NCBI GenBank assembly: GCA_001600635.1
Contig: BCKL01000009.1
Location: forward strand, 496,001-560,000
Length of the DNA: 64,000 nucleotides
Origin: Leucosporidium creatinivorum
Lineage: Eukaryota; Basidiomycota; Microbotryomycetes; Leucosporidiales; Leucosporidiaceae
Direction of reading: 5' to 3'
Program-made: the position numbers and the translations under genes
Shown: positions 43,716 to 54,591 of the stretch, in pieces
Position numbering within the stretch: the first letter of the stretch is position 1
Layout of the letters: each line of letters opens with the position of its first letter
The notes under the pieces: generated by a model
What the model saw: only the letters and a program-made list of their open reading frames with translations
The model's database searches: none
What the model was told of the DNA's origin: nothing

Positions 43716-44011
43716 AGCTGTCGAGGTGAGCGATGTGGTCGAAGGCCAACCCTGGACTTGGCCTTTCGCGCTGTCTCCCCGGTCGTCCCGTCGGCGCGAA
43801 GCTCGTCTCGCCCGGCCGCCATGTAGGTGAGTAGGATTGCTGTAGAACGGTGTCTGAAGGGAATGGAAGCCTGTCGATGTATCTGTAGGTCATCAGCACG
43901 TCTCCTAGAATTTCGGTCCTCCCTCTCGTCCTCCTGCTGCGAAGAGCTGCTCGCGAGTCGCTGTTCGTGAGCAACTCGGCTCTTCGCTTCTTCCGTCGTG
44001 CTTTACCGGAG
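43716..44011. promoter_or_regulatory. Short bidirectional promoter, IVD / small membrane protein
   Basis: About 296 bp between two divergent start codons. On the IVD side CTCACCTCGACAG two bases before the ATG suggests a 5' UTR intron. Confidence 0.45.
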
Positions 44012-44530
44012 ATGGAAGCTACTGTGAGTAGCCGCCGCTCGAATTTTGCCCCTGCTCCGCTGACGTCGCTGTCTCCTACAGAGAGCCGCCTCGGCGCACG
44101 CTCTCCGAATCGTCGTCCCGCTCGCACTCGCTGGCGGCATCATCTTCCTCGTCCTGCTGGGGATACTGTGCTGGATCATCGTCTACCAGCGCAAGTGGAA
44201 GAGCCGAGCAGACAAGGTCTCGCCAAGTGGGCACTCGTCCCCGCTTCATCTCATTACCGAGCTCGCTGACCTGCTCTCCATTCAGACTTCAACCCGCTAG
44301 CTCCTCCGCCTCCCTTACAAGGATGGCCGACCTGGCCTACCCCACCTCCTACCACCGTCGAAGGCTCCATCGTCACCTCGAGGAGCAACTACTCGCAGAG
44401 CAGCTTCGGCCCTCCCAGCTCAGCCTCGGCGCAAGGGAGAAGTGGGCTTAGACATGAGACGGGCGACGTGGAGATGAGGGAGATGAGAAGCGGGAGCCAA
44501 GAGACGGTGAGGGAGAGGCCGATTTCGTGA
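44012..44530 (+). CDS. Small single-pass membrane protein, unknown
   Basis: Assembled from three exons with consistent phases: 44012-44023 (MEAT), about 44083-44226, and 44287-44530. Exon 2 gives RAASAHALRIVVPLALAGG, then IIFLVLLGILCWIIVYQ, a single strong transmembrane helix, with basic residues after it (RKWKSRADKVSP). Exon 3 gives a Pro-rich segment (NFNPLAPPPPLQGWPTWP) and a Ser/Gly/charged tail ending VRERPIS at TGA 44528-44530. About 130 residues. Each intron has a CTGAC motif and AG acceptor. Basic residues after the helix suggest the tail is cytosolic. No family recognised. The frame with the stop after TSTR, produced by a GTCTCG donor, is the less likely alternative. Confidence 0.6.
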
Positions 44531-44692
44531 TACGAGCTGCATCGCTGTTGAGCTGTCGAACGAAGCGCCGAGTCGAGCACGAGCAGTCGCTCGCCTTCGT
44601 CTCCCAGAGCGAGATAGAAACGCAGCGTCCATGCGCTATGACTAAGCTACATAAATCGAGAGATAAAGCGTACTGCAAAGTGTTCATCACCG

Positions 44693-47045
44693 TCACCGTC
44701 CTCTACCGAGCACAAAGTCGGCGGCTCCCCCATCCCTCCCCTCGTGCATCAGTCGGGACCACTCGAGCACCACCAACGCGAGATAAACCAACCCATCCTC
44801 CCTCCTAGCGCACTTCTTCGCCCATTCTGCTCCTCTGTGCCCCACCTCTTTTAAATCCTCCTCATGCTCCACCGCCCTCGATGCTCGGCCGAGCTCCTTC
44901 ACTGCCTGCCTCCCTCCGCCCTCGAACCGTTTCTTGCTGTCGGCCATGTAGGGGAAGACAGCGCGAGGGGAGTAGAAGTAGGCGAGTAGGGAGTAGAACT
45001 CGGAGAGGCGCAGGCTGAGGGGAATGTAGTCGAACCATGGGCGGAGGGTGTGCTCGAGGGCGGTCTGGCGGAAACGAGAGAGGAAGACGGCCGAGGTCGA
45101 AGCCATGGCGGGGAGGAAGTGTGTGGGCTCGTAGTCGAGGTCGATGATTGCTTTGAAGTGATAGGGAGAGGCGGTGTTTGCTGCGTCGACGAAGCGGAAG
45201 CTCGGCTCCTTGAGCTGAGGAGCGTTGGGTGGGGGATGGAGGAAGGCGATGTCGGTGAGAGCCGAATTGAGGCAGGAAGAGGGGAGTGTGGAAGCGAGGG
45301 ACTGATTTCGAGCGTCGCAGAGGAGGAGGGTGTCGTAGTGAGCCCAAGAGGAGGGTCGGTTGGCTTTGGAGACGAGGCGACTGGAAGGCCAGCCTTGCCA
45401 GTTTAATCCGACCTCGGTGCCGTCTGATGCTTCTCCTCGCCAGTAGATCTATGATGACACAAGCTGGTCAGCTGACCGCACATAGCGAAGGAAGGTCCTC
45501 ATCCAACAAACGCCAGCGCCGAGCAAACGATGAGACTCACCTTCTCCGCCTTCGCATACCACGGCGTATCCTGGTCCACATAGAACGAGTTCCTCGTCTC
45601 AATCTCCTGCGCGCTGGGTATGAGGATGTCGGCGAACCCGGGCAGCTTGGAGATGGAGAAGACGGGCCACAGTCCCTCGGCGAAGTTGAGGTCTCGCGGG
45701 TTGATGAACGTCGAGTAGACGTCCTGCAGGTCTGGCTGGTCGCACCATGAGCTCCGCTCGAGGTTGTGGTCGACGATGAAGTGGCCGAGGGAGGAGGTGA
45801 AGCTGCTTGTGTAGCTGTGCGAGATGCTGTGCGAGACGCCGGGAGCGGGAGAGAGGGCGGCGGTGCGGGCGAGGGAGGCTGGGGGACAGGCGGCGCGGAT
45901 GATGGAGAAAGCGTTTGAGGATCCGAGTGGCCGGAATGAGGCTTTCTCGCTGTGAGGAGGGCGAGCTATGGACCTCAGAATTCAGTGCCAAACCGGCTAG
46001 CGAGAAGGGAGAGAAGACTCACTTGACTTTTTGCGCGCAAGAGACTCGAGACTGTTCCGTGTCTCGTAGGGTACGATGACCCGAGGCTCCTCGAGAGTGT
46101 TGATGATGAGGTCGACTGCGGGTTCATCGAACAGTCAGCTCGGCGCCTCGACTGGCCTACGCTGGACGACTCACCATCAGGCAACGACATCCTAAACCTC
46201 TCCTTTAGCTCCTTCAACATCTGCTCAGTCGCCACCCTCGTCCCGTCGAGCTCTGCTTTTTCGTCTCCTACCGACAAGCCCTCTCGGACCATCTCATCCC
46301 AGCCAACGACCGTCGCTCCCTTCACCCTGATTCTTCCTAACCCCTTCCCTCCACTGCTCGCCACCTCCTCCATCCTCTCCCTAATTTCACTTGGCTTGAC
46401 CCCCCACCAAGGCTTCAAGCTCTCATACAGCTCCCCAAACTCTCCCTCGCAAGCCAGCACCTCCTCCGAAAGATTCCACCATGCGTCCCATCCCTTCGGC
46501 GGTCGTCTCCCGCCATTGTTGAGTACATATCGGTCGTAGGCGTCTCGTAGTGTCGCTGGTCGACGGGATCTGGCCTCGGCAGCGTCCTTCTCGGCGCGAG
46601 CCATGAGAGAGTGGATCGGATGAGCGCCGCTGGCTTCGGTCGAGCCGTGGTGGAGGAAAAAGTAGAGGAGGGTAAGGCCGACGAGGACGAGAGCGCGGGA
46701 GAGGTTGGATTGAGGTGCAAGACGACGGCGGAGGGCTAGGAAGTTGGGCGAGCTGCCTCCAGTGCGAAGGGGAGGCGAGAGAAGGGGAGGTGTTGAACGC
46801 TTCTCCCTGCGATCGTCGCGGGCGTAGCTTGATGAGCTGCTGGTACTGCTGCTGCTGATGGGGCTGAAGAGGTCCTCGGTTGAGGTCGTATGAGTGAAGA
46901 AAGGCGGCTGGGCGGCGAGGGCGAAAGGCGCGACGGGCGGCGAAGTCGAAGCGGGAGGAGCAGAGAAGATGGGCTGGTGGATGGGCACGTAGGTGCTCTC
47001 TGCCCTGTCGTGGCCCTTGGTCTTGCGTGGCGAGGTAGTCGCCAT
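44693..47045 (-). CDS. CAP10-like glycosyltransferase (GT90), type II membrane protein
   Basis: Golgi-type glycosyltransferase related to Cryptococcus CAP10 and to POGLUT/xylosyltransferases. A Ser/Pro-rich N-terminus precedes one membrane anchor (NLSRALVLVGLTLLYFFLHHG). The stem includes DAYDRYVLNNGGRRPPKGWDAWW, typical of the family. The catalytic half has TPWYAKAEKIYWRGEASDGTE, HYDTLLLCDARNQ, YHFKAIIDLDY (the conserved Asp block), STSAVFLSRFRQ and LRPWFDYIPLSLRLSEFYSLLAYF. Three exons, stop TGA 44695-44693. The ATG at 47045 is preceded by a 5' UTR intron (about 47145-47101). The substrate sugar cannot be told from sequence; in basidiomycete yeasts capsule or wall polysaccharide is a reasonable guess. 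Confidence 0.9.
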
Positions 47046-47692
47046 TGCGCTGTTGTTGAGCGAGCGATCCGCTCTTCTGGTGCACGGGAAGCGTGGCTGT
47101 AGATTAGTACACGCGGGGTAGATATGGGGAGGACATACACTCACCTGCAGCTGCTCTGCGAGAAGCAGCCCTTCGAGAAGAGAACGGCGAGAAGGGAAGC
47201 GGGAGAGCTGGATTTGGAGCTGACGATCTCTCGGAGGCGTGACGGGAATGCGCTGCTGTGTACAGCTAAAACTGTCCTGGTCGTCTCGGGACTCTTCAAT
47301 TGGTCACAGCAACGCCATGCTTGTCTCTGCAGCACCTTGAGGTGACCTCCCGCTGTCTCGGCGATTCCCTTCCTTCGCAATCCCCTCCCCAGCTCGCCCA
47401 ACAGCCAGGTCAATGGCTTGACTAGCATTGGATGGTGCTTTAAGACGACTCCGATGAACATGAGCCAGAACACCTCTTCATAGAAGCCGCCAGAGTCGCA
47501 GCTTCGGCGCCGCCGAGTAGGGGTGGGATCGCCGAGCTGGCCAGCGGAGGCTCCGAGCAGTCTCCTCGAGCATGCGATAGGTTGCAAGTCGTTCCATCGT
47601 CCTCAGCTCGACGTCTACGATCCCGGTATACACACAGATGCAGTCACAACTCCTCCGCTTCCTCCTTCTCCGAGCCAAGTCGAATCGCCGGT
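47046..47692. other. Upstream region of the CAP10-like gene
   Basis: Contains its 5' UTR with an intron (GTGAGTGT donor at about 47145, TACTAATCTACAG acceptor at about 47101) and promoter. The NDUFS4 3' end is at the right edge. No other gene seen. Confidence 0.45.
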
Positions 47693-48688
47693 TTACTTGG
47701 TGTGGGCGATCCTCAGGGGAGCGGCCGAGTACTTGTAGTTCCTGTGGTGGTGTGAGAGATGTGGCGAGATGATTGACAGGGGTAGTTGGATGGTACGGTG
47801 GGGAGAGGGAGCGAAAGAAGATCAGCGCCGAAGCTCGTCTGTGCAGGCTCATCGGCCGAAGCCCACGAGACAACGTACACGGCGTAGTTCTTGGGAGTGC
47901 TCTTGGACTTGTGGGGCTCCTGGACAAAGAACTCGTAGCCCTGCTTCTCGCAGAAGTGGATGGCCTGCTCCTTTGTGTCGAACTTGAGGTGGGTTCCCTG
48001 CATGTAATCGGCGCTGCGGCGAGGTGGAAAGGTCAACAGGCTATTCTGAGGCGCTGTAGCCAACTGCCAGCTATCACAGCAGCAGACCCCCCCTCCGCGA
48101 AGCCCTAGCGTCCCCTTCCTCGCCGCGCGTTCCGCTCTGCTGCACCGAGTCCGCCTGCAATAGTATAGCTCGACTTACGTGGATGCCCATCCCATCAAGG
48201 GGTTCTCCCACCTGTTGGCGCCGGGGAGGATGTCCCAGTCGATACGCCAGTGGTGGCTCGTCGCCTTTGCGCTCTGGGTCGACGGTGGTGAAGGGCGGTA
48301 GATTCGGACGGGGCGGTGGAAGATCTCATCTGTGGTACACCAAGATATAGCTTGTCAGTCGCTTGCCCCTGTAGCTCATATCGTCCTCTGTTCCCTGCTT
48401 CAGCCCGCGCGCAGAGACCAATCCACTGCCCGCGTTTGAGCTCGTCGTTGCGATGCTCTGTAGCGAGTGCTGAAGGTGCAAGAGAGCACAGGGCGCTGAA
48501 GATAAAGCTGTGAACTGACCAGGTGCTCCAGAGACAACTCCGGCCTGTACGACGGATCCCTCTGGTCGCTCGGCAACGGTCTTGGGAGCCTCGCTGGCGG
48601 CGGGGACGGAGGAGGATGAAGCGGCGCTGGCGCTGGTCGAGAAGGCGCGAAGCGTAGGGAAAGCCGAACGGCGAACGAGGAACGACAT
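47693..48688 (-). CDS. NDUFS4: NADH dehydrogenase (complex I) NDUFS4-type 18-kDa subunit
   Basis: Accessory subunit of the peripheral arm of mitochondrial complex I. The presequence MSFLVRRSAFPTLRAFSTSASAAS is followed by a variable linker, then RPVRIYRPSPPSTQSAK, THHWRIDWD-like SHHWRIDWDILPGANRWENPLMGWAS, TADYMQGTHLKFDTKEQAIHFCEKQGYEFFVQEP and KSTPKNYAVN. The last exon, YKYSAAPLRIAHTK, ends at TAA 47695-47693. All blocks of the ETC_C1_NDUFA4 domain are present. Four or five exons. With the alternative oxidase at 52704 it brings two branches of the respiratory chain into one stretch; I do not infer co-regulation from that. Confidence 0.95.
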
Positions 48689-49035
48689 GGTGGACGAGGT
48701 GAGAGTGGAAGCAAGAGAGTCGAGCGCGAGAGTAAGCTCGAGATGTCGACTTGAATTCGCATTAGCCGCCGAGCATACTTTTGTAATACGCGTCTGATAC
48801 GCTGCAGGACTGCTCTTCGGACCGACGATCCCCTCCAAGCAGCTTGACTAGACGCACTCAGAATTGTACAGAGCTCAGCAAGCTCCCCAGCGCTGTCCGG
48901 TCCCCTTCGCAACCCTCTCGGCGCCGAGAGTCGCCCAGCTCAGAGCAATATACAAGCAAGTTGCGCGCCGAAAGCATGGACAGAGGAAGGCACTACTAAA
49001 AACACAGGTGAACCTATAACCCTTGCCCTTTTCCC
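48689..49035. other. Intergenic region upstream of NDUFS4
   Basis: About 350 bp. It includes a perfect 16-bp palindrome CTCTCGGCGCCGAGAG at 48916-48931, downstream of the zinc-cluster gene and upstream of NDUFS4. No gene seen. Confidence 0.5.
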
Positions 49036-50849
49036 TTACAACCCCCAGCTCGAGGTCACTTCCTCGCTCAAACAGCTGCCGAGCTGTATCTGCCACTCCT
49101 CGGGCTCCTTCTTCACCTCGGCCAAGAGATCCGCCAACGCAGACTCGGCAGTAGGCGCCAACATCGACGTCGACATGCTCGAAGGCCCCGGCCCCTCCTT
49201 CTCGCTCATCCTCATCCGCTTCCTCTCGCCGCCGAGGTACTCGGCCTCCCCTCCATCCAACTCCATCCCCAATCCCAAACTATCGCCCGTCCCGACGCTC
49301 ACTTCCACACTCATCATCTCGTTGACCTCGCTGCCCGTCAACCATCCATCCCTGCCGCCGAGCTTGAACTCGCTGAACCTCGCCAGGTCGAACGCGGGTC
49401 CAGGGAGCGCCAGCTCCTCGACGTTGTTCCATGCGTCGGCGGGAGGATAAGGTACAGGAGGGTAGGAGATGGGGAGAAGGTCGTGACCGAAGAAGACGTG
49501 AGGGGTTCCGTGTGGCGAGAGTGAGGGCGAAGGGATGGGCGAGGGGCAGGTCGAAGCCGAGCCATCGGCTGAGGAGTAGAGCGAGGGGAGGGAACGAGGC
49601 GATTCGGGCGCATGGCGGAAGGGATAAAGCGCTTTTGGTAGTGGGGGGAGAGCTGGTAGTTGGTACATCTCGTGAGGGTGAGGTGGTGGAGGTCCGGGAT
49701 AAGGCTGTAGCGGCAGCTGAGGCTTGACGTCGGCGAGGAAGCCGGTTGCTGCTCGTTCCAGCGAGAGCGAACGTTGCTGCTCCTCGATCGGGGTGGAGGG
49801 TGCCGACACAGGCGTGTAAGAGGACGAAGAGGTGGTTGAAGAAGGAGCCATGGGGAAGACGGGAGCGGCGGCGAGAGCAGCGGTCGTGAGGTAGGCCGGG
49901 AGGGGAGGGGGAGGAAGGTCGGCTCGGTAGATGCAGCCGTGGTCCGCCGAGGGATCCCTTCCGTTCCAGCGAGCGTTGCGAACGCATGAGCTACAGCTCG
50001 GCTTCAATCCGTCGCACTTGACACTGTTGTAGAGCAGAAAGATCAGCTTCAAATCGCTCGGAAGAAGGGAGGGAATATGGCGCACCGGCGCTGCTTGCAA
50101 GAGAGGCAGGCGAGACCTAGGGAAGATTCAAGTCAGCGATAAAGTCACACACAAAAGGTGAACGACCTCACCCTTCTGCAGAGGACCGACCGAAGAGGAA
50201 GCAACAGCTGCTTTCGTCGTTTCTCGAGGCGCTCGGGGGACGCTGCGACGATGAGTCCAGCCGGCGCTCTCGAAGCGGGAAGAGGTGGCAAGCGCAAAGG
50301 CGTCCATCGTGTTCTCTGGTAACAGCATCGAAGGGTGGATTGTCGGCGGCGCTTCATCGATGGTACTTGCTCCGTCAGAGGAATCTGTAATCCGGGGTTG
50401 GAGAACGAAGGCAGGGCGAGCAACAGCGATGAGCTTTCGATGGAGCGGAGTTGAGGGAGAGGTGCAAAGCAGAAGAGTACTCACGACTGCTGGATGCTGT
50501 AGCTTGTTCTAGCTGGACACTCGTCGACTCCGGAGAGGCTGCCGGACCCAACACTGCCCCGTCTTTTGAGGCGTGGACACAGAGGTGGTTGGTCTCCAAG
50601 TTTCTGCCATCCCAACGAGCCTTGCGCAAGCATGCACCGCAAGGAAATCCTCCATCACAGCGTACACGTCGTTCCCGGCCTGGCGATTCGAGAGGATGAG
50701 CTCCCGCACCTCGCGATTGCCTTGTCGCGGCGGAGACGGCGATTCCACGAGCTCGAGAACGATGACCTACAGGGGATGCAGCACAAGCCCTTGGGAAGCG
50801 GGTTGACCCTGTTGAGCGTCCTGCCAGCGCGGCTGCTCGAAGCGGGCAT
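49036..50849 (-). CDS. Transcription factor with two Zn2Cys6 binuclear clusters
   Basis: The ATG at 50849 gives MPASSSRAGRTLNRVNPLPKGL. Cluster 1 is CIPCRERRVRCDGGFPCGAC followed 16 residues later by Cys, with one Cys codon split by an intron (GTAGGT donor). After NHLCVHASKDG, a linker exon joins in phase across 50485-50388. Cluster 2 is CLSCKQRRVKCDGLKPSC, then SSC and a final Cys 16 residues on (VRNARWNGRDPSADHGC). The two clusters resemble each other (KGL-C--C, ARW-GR) and look like an internal duplication. The rest is Pro/Ser-rich with no visible middle-homology domain and an acidic C-terminus (LADLLAEVKKEPEEWQ), ending TAA 49038-49036. About five exons. Such factors bind CGG-type sites in the nucleus; targets unknown. 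Two adjacent genes is the alternative. Confidence 0.78.
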
Positions 50850-52300
50850 GGCTCAGAGAAGCGGTCTCAAAACACGAACGAGGGAGAGAGTCAAGCCTCG
50901 AGCGGAGTCCTGCGCCGACTTTCGCGAGAGATCGTCGAGCCGTCGCGGAGAGCGATTGTTGAAGTGTCTTGCAATGTACAAGAATAGCGAGCAAACCAGA
51001 CTCCCCCCTTCGAACGCTCTATCGAGGTACAGATCCCCCCCCCTTTCTCGGCGCCGAGCGCTTGCCGCTTCTCCCTTCGACGGCTCAACCGCTTACCGCC
51101 GAGCTGGAAGTCTTCGGAGGGGGCTTCAACAAACTCGTGAAAATCACCTGACTTGGCGTGATCACCTACAGGCGGTCGTCCTTCCCGCTCCATATCCGCC
51201 CACTCTCCTTCCTCTCCTTCTCCCCCGCGCAGGCTCTCAATCTCGACTCTCGGCACAAGGCCCACGAAAGCCGCAAGATTGCTGGGGCTCTGTAGCTCTG
51301 TAGGTCGAGGTCAGCGTAGGTGTGGGCGAGTAGGGGGCCGGCGCTGCTACAGCTTCAGAGGGAGCCGAAATCCGAGGTTACGCCTGATGGTGTCACTACA
51401 CGCTGAGGGCAGACCGGTGGTACTCGATAGCATCAGTACAAATTCAACACACTGTTACAAGGCCTCGGCTGCCTCGATACCAGCACGGAAAGGATGCCGT
51501 CGCCATCTCCGCAACGGCGCCGACGGAAGTGCAGCTGACAAGCTGCCGGAGATCACATTGCAACAAGGTTCTGCACGTGTTTTTAGTGTCCGCTGTGAGT
51601 GTATACAGGTAGAAACTGCCCAGCGCTTCATTGGATCTCATCGCACGAGATCTGTAGCGGATAGAAGCAGGCCCGAGTTTCCTCCGGCGATAGCGTGAGA
51701 ATTGGTTGTAGGGAGTGTTGCAGGGCATGGTGGAGAGACTGGGGTCTACACTGAAGTAGTTTGATGCCACGCCTGTGTTGGTGAAGCTATCCTGCAACTT
51801 AATCGCGCTCACAAAGCGATTCGCGAGCGCCGAAGACCTGACAGTGGGCGGACTGAGTGACGAGTCGCATAGCGAACGAAGTGGTACACAGAATGAAAGT
51901 GGGGAACGTAAGAAAGCGTTCAGCCCTCCCCGCATCTCCACACCACACTTGTCGAGCCTCGAAGACGAAGGCTGACTCAGCCTAGGCAGCGCCGAGCTAG
52001 CCCAAGTCCCTCGAGATCTACAGTATGCGCTTCTGAAGCTAGACAGGGTCTCCCATAGAAGAACAGTATCGAAGGGGATCTTAGTGGCTATAACACGGTA
52101 CATAGAGCGCCTACGGCCTCGGAAAAAGAGCCTCGGTGATCACATCCTTCGGCGTTCGCTACAGGCAAGCGGGAGACCGAAAGCCGCTCTTCTTGTTCAG
52201 CTACAGATCACTGCTGAAAATGTAAGCCTCCTCGGCAGACGAGGCAGATGCAGCGAGCTGATCTTACAGATCCTGGACTGCCCGTGCCCTTTGCCGGTCG
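50850..52300. other. Gene-poor stretch, about 1.45 kb
   Basis: Upstream of the zinc-cluster gene, and less GC-rich than the rest, especially 51360-52260. I find no complete gene. A possible minus-strand exon lies at about 51297-51170: it follows a CTGACCTCGACCTACAG acceptor and encodes an acidic stretch with LAAFVGLVPRVEIESLRGG and EWADMEREG. It could be a 5' exon of the zinc-cluster gene or a remnant. Open frames at 51279-51698 (plus) and 51444-52103 (minus) look non-coding in composition. Confidence 0.4.
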
Positions 52301-52703
52301 GCGCCGAGGACAGGAAGAAGGGCTGAGCAAAAGGTCAGGGCAAGCTAGAGGCAGGGCAGCAAGGTGTATGGGAAAGCTGAGAAGGAGGTCGCGCGAGGAG
52401 GAGGTCGCGTTGGAATAGAAGGACCAGAAGGTCGAGCTCGAGCAGCAGAGGCGGAGGTGCTCGGCGCTCGGCGCTCGGCGATGGAGGGGACAGACCTTGC
52501 GCTGCTGGACGGCAGCGATAGCGATTCTGTTGCTTGATGGACTAGTAGTGTTGATCTTGCTATGCTATACCTCTCTCGACCTACAAGAAATGACTAGGGG
52601 TCAGAGGGGGCAAGGCCAAGTTCGGGCGTTTCGACTTCTCGCCTCTTGCTCTCCTACCATCACCTACTCTCGCTCTCACAGGAACAACCACCACTCATCA
52701 ACA
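52301..52703 (+). repeat. Upstream copy of the AOX 3'-end-plus-promoter direct repeat
   Basis: Matches the segment 54470-54883 in order. First comes a degraded version of the AOX C-terminal coding end (about 52310-52450: CAAGCTAGAGGCAGGGCA here, GCTAGCTTGAGGCAGGGCA in AOX; CAGAAGGTCGAGCT in both). Then the post-stop region, GGTGCTCGGCGCTCGG in both. Then TTGCGCTGCTGGACGGCAGC at 52497-52516, identical at 54629-54648. Then ACAAGAAATGACTAG and the leader up to the start codon (ACAACCACCACT). It is now the promoter of AOX. The left edge is blurred. Confidence 0.85.
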
Positions 52704-54591
52704 ATGCTCGCCTTACACCCTACACAGCTGGGCCCTCGCCTGGCCTTGCGCGCTCTCGCCACCCCACTCAACCTTCGCCATCTGGCCCCGTCCAGCTCCG
52801 CCTTCAAGCTCGCTACACCCGCTGTAGCAGCAGCACGCTCTCAACGCTCATTCGCTACCTTCCCTGCTCTGCGCAACCCTCAACCCACGACGCCGCTGCG
52901 CAAGGAGGAGAACGACGCGCCTTCTGGCTTCCAAGCCCACTTCCAAGACGGCCCTACAGAGCTGGACGATGGAAAGGTGGACAAGCCGTTCGTGAGTAGT
53001 CGACCGCATGAGGATTACGTCTGGCACCCGGTGTACAAGGCAGAAGGTGAGTTTCGGGTTTACAGGCCTCGCCGAACGATCTCGCTGATCTCCTCTGTCG
53101 CTGCAGAACTCGACGCCGTCAAGGTTGTGAGGTTGGAGCGCAAGACTGTCACCGACAAGCTCGCCTTCGGCATGGTCAAGTTTGCTCGCTGGGGATTCGA
53201 CTTTGTACGTCCCTCGGTCGACGTCGTCGCCGTCTCTTCGACTTCGGGGAACATACGCTGACCTCCATACACTCAGGTCACTGGCTACAGGCACGCTTCA
53301 CCCGAAGACGCGATCGCGGCGCTCAAGAAGGCGGGAAAGAGCGATCTGGTGAGCTTCTTTGCCTTCGCCGAGAATTGCCGGGGGACCTGCTGACCTCTTG
53401 CTGCCTCTCATCACACCCTCTCACATCACCTTCGACGTATCGTACTACCTTCATCCACATTTGAACCTCCTTGCTCCTTCCCGCTTGCTCATTCTCGCCA
53501 TGCCTTCCCGCCGCCGTCCGCCGAACCTTAGTCGCTCGAAGCTCTTCGCAAGGAAGGCTACCTCATGACCGAGACCCAGTGGCTTCATCGCATCCTTTTC
53601 CTCGAGTCCATCGCTGGTGTACCAGGTGAGTTTTGGCTCCCCTCGGCTCAAGCAGAGCCTTCGGCTGACCCTTCCTTCCCCTCCTCGCTCGCTCCCTTTC
53701 CCTCCTCGCTCGCTTCCTTTCCCTCCTTGCTTCTTCTTTTCCCCGCTCCTTCGCCTCTGCGCCCTACCTACTCCTCCTCGCTTCAAGGCATGGTCGCTGG
53801 AGCTCTCCGACACCTGCGCAGTCTTCGCTTGATGAAGAGGGACAATGGATGGATCGGCACTCTCCTACAGGTTCGTCTTCTACCTCTTCAAAATGACTGT
53901 GACTACCGCTGACCATCAACTACCTACAGGAAGCCGAAAACGAGCGCATGCACCTCATGACGTTCATGAAGATTTACGACCCGGGGTTCCTTTTCAGGGG
54001 ACTCGTCCTGCTCACGCAGGGTGTGTTCTACAATGTGCTCTTTTTGAGCTACATTGTATCGCCCTCCGCCGTCCACCGCTTCGTCGGCTACTTGGAGGAG
54101 GAGGCCGTCGTCACCTACACTCAGATCGTCGACGAGATGGACCGAGGGCACATCCCCGAGTGGGCGCCGGGAGCTCGCGAGGTTCCTCAGATCGCAAAGG
54201 ACTACTGGAGGATGGGACCCGATGCTACGATGAAGGATCTCATCCTCGCTGTTCGCGCTGACGAGTCGAACCACCGGTACGTTCTCCCTCATCTCTCGAC
54301 CGGGCTGCACGAGCTGACCCTCTGCTTGCCTACAGCTGCACCAATCACACCCTCGCCGCACTAAAGCCCGACGACCCTAATCCCTTCGCTCTCACGCACG
54401 CCAGCCCCTTCCTCGCCGGCACGACGACTGGTCTCACTCGCGACGAGAGCATCGCTTGGGCCAAGAAGGTCGAGCAGGAAGTTAGGGCTAGCTTGAGGCA
54501 GGGCATCAAAGAGGACAAGAAGGCTGAGAAAGAGCAGAAGACGGAGCAGAAGGAGCAGAAGGTCGAGCTGGGGCAGACGGCGCAGAAGTAA
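52704..54591 (+). CDS. AOX1: Alternative oxidase, mitochondrial
   Basis: Cyanide-resistant di-iron ubiquinol oxidase of the inner mitochondrial membrane that bypasses complexes III and IV. The presequence MLALHPTQLGPRLALRALATP is Arg-rich. Next come EDYVWHPVYKAE, KLAFGMVKFARWGFDF and VTGYRHASPEDAIAAL. All four iron-ligand motifs are present: RILFLESIAGVPGMV (Glu), EAENERMHLMTF (Glu and His), GYLEEEAVVTYT (Glu) and LAVRADESNHR (Glu and His). Seven or eight exons. After CTNHTLAALKPDDPNPF there is an unusual Lys/Glu/Gln-rich tail (KKAEKEQKTEQKEQKVELGQ), stop TAA 54589-54591. The gene is bracketed by a direct repeat of its own 3' end and promoter. Confidence 0.96.

Noticed and set aside
50128-50484. 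Separate gene starting at 50484
   Set aside because: The apparent start is a GTG that is in fact a GTGAGT splice donor; the phase match joins the sequence to the upstream zinc-cluster exon.
50850-52300. Transposon remnant
   Set aside because: The stretch is unlike its surroundings in composition, but I found no transposase or reverse transcriptase motif, terminal repeats or target-site duplication.
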